In this document: positions 54,411 to 64,000 of the stretch, in pieces
How positions within the stretch are numbered: the stretch's first letter is position 1
Layout of the letters: each line of letters starts with the position of its first letter
Assembly: GCA_021234155.1 (NCBI GenBank)
Contig: JAJEKV010000086.1
Location: 3,583,461 to 3,647,460 of the forward strand
DNA length: 64,000 bases
From: Isoetes taiwanensis
Lineage: Eukaryota > Streptophyta > Lycopodiopsida > Isoetales > Isoetaceae
Reading direction: 5' to 3'
Notes under the pieces: generated by a model
Databases searched by the model: none
Told to the model about the DNA's origin: nothing
Seen by the model: the letters and a program-made list of their open reading frames with translations, nothing else
Program-made: the position numbers and the translations under genes

Positions 54411-57320
54411 GGATTTCTGGGCAGGCCTGCACACAAGCGTGCCGCGGTCTCTACGGGATGTTGGAATATCAAAGAACCAAAAGGCCTCAATAGCAGTTTT
54501 GAATTATTAGAGACTGAAGATTTGGACATTCTGTTCTTGTTAGAAACATGGGAACATCAATTTGGCAGGTTGCCGCTTACAAAGAACTATGATATGCATT
54601 CCTTGTGGACTGCTAAACCTCCCCGAGGTCGTCCTTACGGAGGGATAGCTTGTTATATCCATTCTAGAATAACAAGTTATATATCAATGACATATGTAGA
54701 TGAAGAAGATAAACAGATCCTGGCTCTTAAGATTAAAGCATCCTTACTACTGGCAGACCGAGACTTAATTCTCGTAGCTTGCTACATTTCCCCAGCAACG
54801 TATCAAGGGGCTGAAGGGTCGCTAGCTAGACTAGGCCTTAAAATTTCAGAATGGCAGCAAGCACACGATGTCCTTTTAGTTGGAGATTTAAATGAATGGA
54901 CAGGGGAACTTCAAGCTTCAAAAGTATATATGGATTCTCAACCCAGCTTGCTAAGCACGGATCCATGGGAAGCTTACGATCACAAAAGCTGTCACAAGGT
55001 GAGTAATGCAGCAGGCCATCAAATTCTGAACCTATGTTCATCACTAAATATGATTATTTTCAACGGACTGCACCTCAGATCTGATGGCTATACGTTTAGA
55101 AGCGAGAACACAGAGGAATTTACTTACTCCACCCTTGACTATCTGATAGGGGAACCCCATATGCTGACTATGATCCAAGATTTCAAGATCGGAAGATTTG
55201 CAAATGAAAACGATCATGCTCCATTATTAGTCAAGTTGGCAGCGCACACACCTCATGAACCAAAGCGGCATAAGTCTTGTGCCAGATATAGGGAATTCCA
55301 AAATCAAGATTTCCATCATGCGGTCCTTAAGGGACTACCGAGTATCAGAACCCTATGCAACATTCATGCCAAAGCTGCTGCCCTCAACACACTTCTAGTA
55401 AACAGTGCGAGACAAGTTCATGGTGAATATCCAAGGAAAAGAGGCACCCATCCCAGGAATTCATAGTATGACATGGAACTGAAACAGGCCAAAAAGCATA
55501 TCGACAGCCCATCCAAATTGCAAGCATATAAAAGGATGGTCAAAAAGAAGAAGCAGGCATGGGTACATGAGCAGCAAGAAAAACTTGATCGTAAAGCAAG
55601 ACACTCTGCAAAGTGGTTTTGGAAACAGTTAGCACCTCCAACTAAAGAGTTGGTTCTTACAGATCTCCAGGTATGGAAAGCATATGCTATACACTTGTAT
55701 TTTAAAGGGGAATCCAAGCTGCGCTTACCAGAGGAAGCCAAATCCAGTTTTAGTGTTACTTTTGATGATGTTAAAAGGGGAATTGAAGGGTTAGCAAAGG
55801 AAAGGACACAGGATATTGATGGATTATTGGCAAATCTTAAGGATGGTGGTGACGAGCTGGCTGGACTCATCTCTGAGTTATTCAACCAAGCTATTAGAGA
55901 TGGGTTTCCGGATGCCTGGACAACAAGTTTGATCTACCCCATACATAAACAAGGAGACGTCTTGCTGCCAACTAATTATAGAACAGTTATGATCAGCCCC
56001 ATACTTGCTAAGCTATTTGGTAAGATTTTTGATCTGAAACTTACAGCTTGGGCAGAGGAACATGGCATAAGGGCGAGAGGGCAAGCAGGCGTCAGACAAG
56101 GTTTTTCAACCATAGATCACTTGCTTACACTCCAAACTTTGATAGAGGAATCCAGATCACACGGAAAGCCATTGCTATGTTGTTTTGTCGATTTTGCTAA
56201 AGCATTCGACACGGTTCCTCGTCAAAAATTATTGCACCGTTTAATGCAACTTGGTGTTCCATGCGAGTGGGTCCGAGCTATAGGCAGACTGTATGAAACA
56301 GTACGTGGAAGTGTGGTTACACCAGCTGGCAGATCTGACATAATCATTAGCGATGTAGGAGTGAAACAAGGCTGCACGCTATCACCCACTTTGTTCAGGC
56401 TATACATAGATCAATTGGAGGAATTCCTTAAAGAATCTGGGTGCAACTTCCCACGCCTATTCCATGAATTGGTAATTCTCCTTTTATATGCTGACGATCT
56501 CCTTTTGTGTGCTCATACAGTGGAAGATTTGCAAGAGCAGCTAAATGTGTTAAATGAATTTTGCTTAAAATTTGATCTTGCTGTCAATTTGGGGAAAACC
56601 AAGGTCTTGGGCTTTGGGATACAACCCGCTGCTTTGTTTTATCAAGGAGAGCAAGTTGAACAGGCTCAGTCTTACAAATACTTGGGACATGAGGTATTTA
56701 CTGGAAGGAGACCTTGGACAAAAGGAGTAGATCTCAGAATTGCAGCAGCCCTGAAGGCTTTCTATGCAATGACAAACATATACCGCCATGTTCATGTTAC
56801 CAACTGGCCGCTCCGGAAGAAACTTTTCGAGACATTGGTCGTGCCAGTTATTTTGTATGCCAGTGAGGTTTGGGGACCATCACTATGCCGATCCAAATGG
56901 CACGAGATCGAAGCAATCCAGAAAACTTGGCTACACATGGCTCTGAAGGTAAAAAGAGCGGTCCCATATGAGGTATTGTTGTGTGACAGTGGTTCATACC
57001 CTTTGGAAATCCAATCTATGAGTAACACCTTGAGATACATTGCCCAAAAGAAAAAGGCAAATGAGAACTCCCTCATACGACTGGCCCTTAGTGCTGCTAC
57101 GCAGCTTGAAGCTGATGACAGAAACTGTTGGTATAAAGACGTGCAGACCACCACTAATGCTCATCACCGACCACCACTAATGGTTGGATGTAAAGAATAT
57201 TGTTTTTGTCCCATAGCCTACGGGCTCCCGCAAACATTAATAGACTTTATTATTATTATTATTAAACGTATAATAAGGTATATTCAACTTAGAAATTGTT
57301 ACCTTCCTTTGAGACAATGA
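54411..57320 (+). pseudogene. LINE ORF2: endonuclease and reverse transcriptase, one internal TAG
   Basis: The frame follows ORF1 directly. The APE-type endonuclease (about 54450-55260) keeps CWNIK, LLETW, GDLNEW, TLDYLIG and NDHAPL. One TAG at 55464-55466 interrupts; the frame then continues as the reverse transcriptase, with KQGDVLLPTNYRTVMISPIL, FVDFAKAFDTV, GVKQGCTLSPTLF and LLLYADDLLLC (YADD near 56490), a thumb region to about 57100, and (TTA)n repeats at 57247-57263 that mark the LINE 3' end. The C-terminal cysteine/histidine region present in the related LINE at 59076-59906 is missing. Apart from the TAG and this deletion the copy is intact. Confidence 0.88.
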
Positions 57321-57983
57321 TCGTTATAAGTTTCTTCATCTAATTCTTTATGTTTTTATTACGTGATTGGTATTAGTTTTTTCAAGAAATTAAACAATGT
57401 TAAAAGAGCCATTGTTGTTTTAGAGCATAACTGGTATCAATTTATCCAACAAATCAGTAAATGTTCATTACACATCCCATTGACATTTTAATGATGAGCT
57501 CTAGTTTGTCCTACTAAAATATCCTGTTGTAAAGCAATGACAATTGATATCCAATATGAGTAATTAAACCATATGAATGTGGTATTAGTGCATATAAAGA
57601 GTGCCCGAAGGATTTGAACCCCAGTATTTCCAATTGAAACACAACTTATATAACATCCTATAATTAAACTCTGGACGCTCATCCCTATATACAATTAAAG
57701 AGCATCACTATATTTACTAAAACATAAAACTATTCACAACTTGCTCTATATAATTATTAATCGTCAAGCCATAAATTAGATAGCAGCACAAAAGACCTTT
57801 TCTTATTAAAGCAAATACAAATAGAACCAAGAATAACAAAAATCTTTGCAATATGAATAAGAACAACAATTACAAAAGAAGAAGAGGAGTTCCAAAACAT
57901 ATAAAGCAAAAGACCTCATACATGCTGATAATGCAGATAATGTAAATCCAGTGCTCAACTCTTAAATTTTGATAAAACATAAA

Positions 57984-58022
<39 letters not shown>

Positions 58023-58689
58023 TTTTTTTATATATATGCATTTTTTTCAGTTCCTTACACCTTTTCATTTCTTTTCATTCCTTCCTCCAATTACTAAAGG
58101 TTGCTTTCTTTTCTTTATCTGTGATGACAGATTCTCATGCCTCATGACAGAGTCCATATCATTTGCATAGAGTGAAAGTCTTCCAGATGCTCAGGGAAAA
58201 GGGAGGCTTTAAGGCAAACAACAAATGCAAGGTAAATGATTATTGTTGCCTTTGGTTTAAGTGTAAGGTCAAGATCATGACTTTTGGCATACAAGGTCAA
58301 TTCAGAGAAAGGATGGTATAATAAAAACATGTCCCTTTATTTATTTCAAGTACGTGCCGCTATTTATTCTATGCAAAATCTAGTCACTTTCTTTGTTTTG
58401 CTGGCTAGTCAAGCAGTAAATAGTTTCTCTTATCTCTGCATTTGCAATTCAGTATGCAGATGATGCCAAAGATCTTCTTATTTAATTATGAGAATTGTCT
58501 CCTCTAGGCCAGTAAACACAAGAAAACTCTGGAATAGCTTATGTATGAGTGGTGGAACTAGAGAGGCTGAAGGTTGCTGAATCCCTTGAAAAATCCATAA
58601 ACGACGCTATTTCCAAATCAACCAAACCAACCATGCCTTACACAGATGGAAAGCCTGCTTCTTAGGAGAGGACCTGAAACACATGAAGA
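57321..58689. other. non-coding stretch with (GT)n microsatellite
   Basis: No gene is seen. A (GT)16-type repeat lies at 57987-58019, followed by a T run and (AT)n. It is AT-rich interior of the putative CACTA-like region. Confidence 0.7.
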
Positions 58690-58980
58690 AGTATCTTCTA
58701 GCTACACATACTGATCCGGAACAATGCTCTGACCCAATCCCATGCAGCTTGCAAATGTGGGCACAAGACTAGACAATGTTCAATGGACTCTCGATGAGAG
58801 GCACAGCAAGGGCAAAGAAAACTCACAGCTGGCTTAAATCTACGCACAAAAACATTTACCCTAATGCAGGGGTGCACCACTTGCCACAAGAGAACCCTAA
58901 CCTTTAGTGGGGGGAGAGAGTTCCAAGTCCATGTCCAGACGGAACGCCAACAGGAGCCCTAAAGCTTCAGTGCCCACTTG
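58690..58980 (-). pseudogene. L1-type LINE (outer), zinc-binding C-terminal domain
   Basis: The minus strand reads DKWALKL, W.WNSLPPLKVRVLLWQVVH, VNVFVRRF, FLCPCCASHRESIEHCLVLC and PHLQAAWDWV, the zf-RVT domain at the end of plant L1 ORF2. It continues the LINE at 61258-62450 after removal of the nested LINE (58988-61257). Confidence 0.85.
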
Positions 58981-58987
58981 TCAGAAG

Positions 58988-61257
58988 AATGAATAAGAAT
59001 GATTTTTTATCGTCCACTGAGACCAATCGGCCTATGGGACTCAGAAGGAGCGCAGCAAACTTATTACTGTCCGGGTTAAAAAACCCCCGCCCCGAAGGGT
59101 TTTCGAGGGAAAAATCGTGGCAGTAATAAGAATGCTGTCAAACTGTACAAGTATACATCATCATGAAATAAATGTATATATACATGTCGAGTGTGTGCCC
59201 GAGGACATAGCTGATCTCGCATGTCCATAACCTCCTGAAGGTATGATCCCAGCACCCGTACGGATGCTGTGCTCAATGTCACATATAGTGGCTGGCCAGG
59301 CCTGACCAACTCAGCATAGCACGTCCGGATTTGATCATATGCTGGGCTAACTTTAAATTCATCCTCAATGACTCCCATTTGGCAGCATTGACAGAGCCTG
59401 TCCTGGCGTGGCTCACCAATCCATCTGCCTGTCTCAATTCGAAGATGATGTGCCCCTGTGCGAATGGAGGCAATGAGTCTGCGCCTTTTTATGGGCAAGT
59501 GGGTACGCAGGTAGCATTGCGGGCCTCGTTCCAATGTGGAATTTATGTCGCGCTGGTAGTGTGCTGTCTTGACATGTTCAAGGGCATCAATGGCATCCCA
59601 AAGCTTGTTGAGGAAGCAAGCGTCAAGATATTGCCTCAAGCTATGACGATCTGCCTCTGTTTGCACATGTATACACCTATGGTCCTGCACATTCCATCTA
59701 GCCAGCCATTGAGCTCTCTTTTCCCCCCAGCAGGCCTTGAGGCACTGCAGCCCCATTGTCATGATATAAGCTAGTATAGGGAGACGAGCATCGTCCATAT
59801 TGACCACCTTCTGAAAATAGACAATGTGGCGATCAAGGGCCGCCCTCTGAAGAGGCAAGAATCCCGTCTCCTGCATTAGAATTTGATATGGGACTGTGGA
59901 CTTCACCCCTAGTGCTCGTACTAAGAAGGCTTTCTACACCTGCTCCAAGTCATTCCAAGTAGCGAGGGATATGCCTGGGTCCCATACTTCAACCCCGTAT
60001 AAAAGGACAGGCTCCACTAAGACCTTGAACAGGTGTGACTGATGGGCCCAATCATACAACTCTATGACTATTGTTTTGCATTGCATATAGTGCCATCCAG
60101 CCCGCCGTCACTCGTAGCCGTATGGATGTGTCCCAGTGCATAGTAGAAGGAACTCCACTCCCAAATATTTGTATGTGGATGCTACTTCCACATTCTGCCC
60201 TCGGTAACTGAAGGAGGGGATCCTCGGCTGACGTGAAGATGATATCAAAACCACCTTAGTCTTGGCCAGGTTAACACGCGCATATCAGTCGCTTGGCAGA
60301 ATATGTCCAGGGCATCGAGATGTCTTTGCATGTCTGTTGGTGTGTAAGCTAGGAGGTCCACATCATCAGCATATATTAACTGTCTGATGATCTGGTAGAG
60401 AAGGTGAGCTCCATCGTCCCCATTATCAGCAAGCCAGCTCTCCAATTGATCAATGTAAAGTCCAAACAATGTTGGGGAGAGAGGGCATTCCTGACGAACC
60501 CCGATACTACTATCAAATAGTTGGCTTGTCGGTTTTGCAACCGACCCGCATCTTTCATATAGCCTCGCATTTGCGTTCTCGCAAATCTCACAGAACCTCC
60601 AAATTATCGCAATCTTGCCCATATAGTTTTTCCAGGGCACAATGTCAAACGCCAAAAAATCCACAAAGCAACAATATAGATCCCGGCGGTTCTCAGCCGT
60701 CTTCAACCAGAGTTCACAATGTGAAGATGTGGTCAATGGTTGAGTGCCGGGGTCTGAATGCTGCTTGGGTGAGGGCCCGCACCTCTGCCTAGCCTGTCAA
60801 CTACTGCTCGAGAATCCCAACAAGTAGTTTTGCAAACACCGAACTGACCTTGATTGTTCGGTAATTGGCTGGGCAGTGTGGATCACCTGCCTTATAGATG
60901 GGAACAACTTTGTTATTGGTCCACTGCAGTGGGAAGCCTTCCTGTAATGCCTTGTTGAACAAGGCGGTCAGCACTGGTATTATGGACGGCCCTGCCCACT
61001 TAAGCAATTCTGCCTGTATACCATCCAGGTCTAGGGCTTTCCCATTGCAAGACGCTGTAAGCCTTATTCCACGTCCGAATCTGTGATTTTCAGCACTGGG
61101 CCTTCTTGCAAGGGGAATGCTGCATGTGCACCCTGAGGGTCGATAGTCGTTGCAAGAAGTATTGCCTCCACCGCCGGGAGTGATATTCCATGTGGGCCGT
61201 CTTCGCTTTCTAAGAACCTTTTTCGCCGTGAAGGTCCCGGGTGAACTTCCAGGACCT
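58988..61257 (-). mobile_element. 5'-truncated LINE nested in an L1-type LINE
   Basis: 2270 bp, flanked by TCAGAAG at 58981-58987 and 61258-61264 (7-bp target duplication). The minus strand gives reverse transcriptase pieces: GIQAELLKWAG, ALFNKALQEGFPLQWT, HCPANYRT (60830-61010); YCCFVDF, VRQECPLSPTLFGLYIDQLE and LIYADDVDLLAY (60250-60700); then the C-terminal region STVPYQILMQETGFLPLQRA to TGAHHLRIETGRW..RLCQCCQMG (59076-59906). It is related to the plus-strand LINE at 53733. It is frameshifted, has lost ORF1 and the endonuclease, and ends in an ATTCTT-type tail. Confidence 0.88.
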
Positions 61258-62450
61258 TCAGAAGGAGGTAAAGTATCATGAATAACCAACGTCCGGTAAC
61301 AAGAACGAACAAAACATGACTCATCGACCCTCGAATGAACCTTCCAAATCTGAAAGACCACCCTTCCCTGGAGGAGACAGGAATATGCAAGGAATACGAG
61401 GCCACTTGTCGCCGATAGCTTGATCACCGCTCTTAAGCCAAAAAGCTGGCCTGAAAAACTCCCAAGGAGCCAGGCTTGGCCATGCCAATACCAATCCTCT
61501 AAGGTGGAGATCAGAGCCTGAGTCCAATGGGCCTCAAGCGTCCCGAAGGTGTAAAGCCGGCAGCCAAAGGCAAGTATGTCTGAGGCGAGGAGGAACCCAC
61601 GTAAAAGGAGAAGTGTGATGAAATACTGATGCACGATCCTACTGAAAAGCACTGCGACATGCTCAAGCAGTTCCGCAGACACCCTTTAAGAAAAAGGTGA
61701 CGCTGTGGGGGACGGCCTCAAACCGTAAAAGCAAGGCCCAAGGCAACTTCATTGTGGATAGATGGCTTTGTGAAAAGCCACACAATTCTCGAGGGACCAG
61801 TAAAAGCAATGTCGCACTGAGAGAACACCTCTTCATGGAGAATACTCCAAACAAACTTGGAGATTAACATCTTAGAATGCAAAGCCAAATCTAGGATTGC
61901 CAAACTCCCATCCTCTCGAGGGCGGAGGCACTTCCACCGTGCTACTTTAACCATTGCTCCTTCGCATCCCTCCCCAAACAAAGTTTCCTGGATTCTATCC
62001 ATTCACGAACCTTGCATTCGGAGCTAACATAATGCACGCTATGTATACCTGGTTACTACAAAGCACTGACTTAGCTACAGTAATCATGCCTGCCATCGAT
62101 AACTTACTACCCTTCCACTAATTCAGGTGCTTCTGTAGTCCCTGCAAAATCTCATCCCAGACACCGCCCATAGAGATATCACCCCAAAAGGAATGTCCAA
62201 AAGTCTGGTATATGCATTCACTGGGAGCACCTTCCAAGGGAAGAGAAACAAACAAGGTGGAGGCGGCGTCTCCAAAGCCCACAGAGCCAAACACTTTCCC
62301 CAATTAAGAAGACAACCAGAAGCCAAGGAAAATGTATCCAGCAAACCCTTAACATTACGCAAATTGCTTTCTTCTACTGCCACAAAGAGGAAAGTGTCAT
62401 CTGCAAACTGATTACAAATCTGCTAACGGCCGTTCTACCATCATTTTCTG
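61258..62450 (-). pseudogene. L1-type LINE (outer), reverse transcriptase C-terminal part
   Basis: The minus strand shows QFADDTFLFV (the catalytic YADD-like motif) at about 62395, SLASGCLLNWGKC, a connection segment, then RWKCLRPREDGSLAILDLAL and SKMLISKFVW (61850-61960; the PR..GGLAI.dl.l.N.ALL.KW.W signature of plant L1), and the following helical region down to VIHDTLPPS, where the nested LINE begins. Several frameshifts. The part upstream of FADDT is only weakly recognisable, so it is 5'-truncated or decayed. Confidence 0.85.
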
Positions 62451-63590
62451 GCGATCAGGAAGTCTATGACTCAATAACATTTTCTTCTGAAGCTGCATCG
62501 TCTACAGAGCCAAACAACCCTGAGTATGACTAAATTGAGATGCAAATTTATAGGGCAGAGTTTTCACATGGCAAAGTTTCGTAGGACAGGGCAAAATCTT
62601 GCAGGGGACATAGATTTTTGCTGGTTCTGCTCAAAGAGACTCGGGTCTTCACCAATCTGTTCAAGAGCTTTATAGAAACTCTGAGATAATATAAGAAAAA
62701 TGTTTAACTATTTCTTGTAGGGGAATGGCATTTGTTCTGTCATTCCTTGTTTGCTGCCGGTCGTAGCAGCCACCGGATAAACAAGGAATGGCATCTCGTA
62801 GCTGCAAGGTTAAGATTTCTTGGCAGGCACATATTTTTCAAAATGTATATATTCCGTGTTAGCGCATTCTTTTTTGCATTTGAGTGCTTAGCTCTTTTCT
62901 CATGTACAAATGCTCAGTGGTCACACATCTTTGCTTGTGTTGTTGTTAAGCAAGTGGTTTTCTGCCCGGAATATAGTAATAATACCATCTATTCTGAATC
63001 TACATTTGTATTGCTTTATAGGATATATGTGAAGGAAAGAGAAGCCTCATTCAATAAAAAATCTTTCCATGAATTCTTCATCAAACAATCCAGAACTATT
63101 ACTCCAAATGATGTTTTATACAATCTTTTAAACTGGTTATACATCACTTCTCATTACGAAGGAGATTTGCAATTAGACAATTCATAAGCATAGCCTCTAT
63201 ATAATGCATTGGTTTCCCCCTTTTAGTCTTCAATTCTTCTTGTTCAATCTTTAGCTCATGTAGAGATGTTGACAACAAATATATAGCACAATTGATTGCT
63301 CTGCTTCTAATATATGGTTGCTCTAAAGAGGTGATAAATCTTTTATTGCGTGATCTCTCGTGTGGAAGAGGTTTTAATAGAGATTTCAATCACATGATTC
63401 TTATGACCTGACATATCCATGAACATGTCTTTTTTCAATCTTAAGGTATGTAACTATTTTAGATATACATTATACCCCAACTCGTAGGATACCCCACAAA
63501 AGAGGATTGCTATGTGTCGTTTGGATCTTGACATAACTGAAGATATGCCCATTCAATAGCTCTCGAGGTCTGAACATAATAAATTAGCCT
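62451..63590. other. mostly non-coding; hairpin and one ORF
   Basis: At 62741-62793 CATTCCTTGTTTGCTGCCGGT pairs with ACCGGATAAACAAGGAATG, a ~20-bp imperfect hairpin with a short loop. The plus-strand frame 62732-63187 (151 codons) passes through it; it has hydrophobic stretches but no recognised domain and I do not accept it as a gene with confidence. Nothing else is seen up to the subterminal repeats of the putative CACTA-like element. Confidence 0.4.
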
Positions 63591-63881
63591 CCAAAATCGT
63601 GTCACAATTCATGATGGTTTCAATAGACCATCAGTAATTTTAATGAACCATTATAGTATGCATGAAACGAGCTCTTAAACCACATTGGTCTTAACAAATC
63701 ATTATATCATTCATACCACTAGCAATAACCATGTCAAAAACCACTACCAGTTTTGACCAACCACTAAGGCATGTGGTTTTCTTCTTTCAAATAATTTCAT
63801 GCATAAAAAATCATATATACCATGGTTTTAAGATGATATAGTAGTGGTTAAATATACTAGTTCATTTTTGGGGGCCTTGTG

Positions 63882-64000
63882 TCGACTGTTCTGTTACAAG
63901 CACCAAACGCATTGGACGCAAGCAAGCTGGTGTCTGCCCTTATCTGCAGCATCCTGGGAGGGCAACTGCTCCTCCCCATCTGCCCTCAGCCACATCGGCC
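63882..64000 (+). other. open frame running off the window
   Basis: The last ~115 bases have a higher GC content than their surroundings, and one frame is open to the edge (ALDASKLVSALICSILGGQL). It could be an exon start, but too little is visible to judge. Confidence 0.2.

Larger units (their letters stand above)
53134..63881. mobile_element. possible CACTA-like element with nested LINEs
   Basis: CACAAGGCCCCCAAAAA at 53134 and its exact complement TTTTTGGGGGCCTTGTG ending at 63881 are 10.7 kb apart. Just inside both ends, short words such as AGTGGTTA, ACCACTA and CTATGGT recur in both orientations (53240-53430 and 63600-63860), like the subterminal repeats of CACTA elements. No CACTA transposase was seen; LINEs fill the interior. 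A clean 3-bp target duplication is not visible (GAC versus TCG), so the call is provisional. Confidence 0.5.

Noticed and set aside
62732-63187. 151-codon plus-strand ORF as a gene
   Set aside because: It crosses a hairpin, has no recognised domain or splice context and uneven composition; kept only as a note.

Overview
The window is nuclear plant DNA. It is AT-rich, with spliced gene fragments (GT..AG introns), a G-type lectin (S-domain) receptor-like kinase, plant-type EDR1/Raf-like MAPKKK, auxilin-like and NADP-glutamate-dehydrogenase fragments, and dense nested transposons (copia, LINE, Helitron, hAT, CACTA-like). Two unusual elements, a DUF7869-type protein and a ParB-like/DNA-methyltransferase-like gene, make a large seed-free plant genome such as a fern my best guess. 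That placement is inference.

Layout. 1-4160: Ty1/copia element on the minus strand, cut by the window edge. 5.9-8.2 kb: decayed exons, including an HSP70 fragment whose two pieces are in swapped order and an EDR1-domain fragment. 12.8-14 kb: LINE 3' ends. 15346-19298: Helitron A, carrying NADP-GDH exons. 21755-28259: kinase exon of a receptor-like kinase, split by a ~660-bp foldback insertion and by Helitron B (22901-27861), which carries an auxilin J-domain gene fragment. 28.6-30.1 kb: unidentified ORFs and a minisatellite. 30163-32034: Helitron C, filled with a 1.6-kb polypurine tract. 32216-32865: hAT-type MITE with a perfect 8-bp target duplication. 32.9-38.4 kb: decayed DUF7869 protein gene on the minus strand, interrupted by a 2254-bp TIR element full of 16-20-bp palindromes. 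38.5-50.3 kb: a plus-strand gene with a ParB-like domain and a C-terminal DNA-methyltransferase-like domain, present twice because ~4.27 kb is tandemly duplicated; its introns and flanks are studded with an ATGGCGCCAT-type palindrome. 50117-51623: lectin ectodomain exon of a receptor kinase. 53134-63881: region bounded by CACTA-like inverted ends, holding a nearly intact LINE (plus strand) and one LINE nested in another (minus strand).

How the parts relate. The lectin exon (50117-51623) and the split kinase exon (28259 down to 21755) are both on the minus strand, in the right order, and can be spliced in frame. They may be one receptor-kinase gene whose ~22-kb intron holds the DUF7869 element, Helitron C and both copies of the ParB/methyltransferase-like gene, and whose kinase exon was later broken by a Helitron. 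The three Helitrons share the same 5' and 3' ends but carry different cargo, so one family has repeatedly captured gene pieces here. Almost every coding stretch carries frameshifts or stops. The most intact ones are the lectin exon and the plus-strand LINE.
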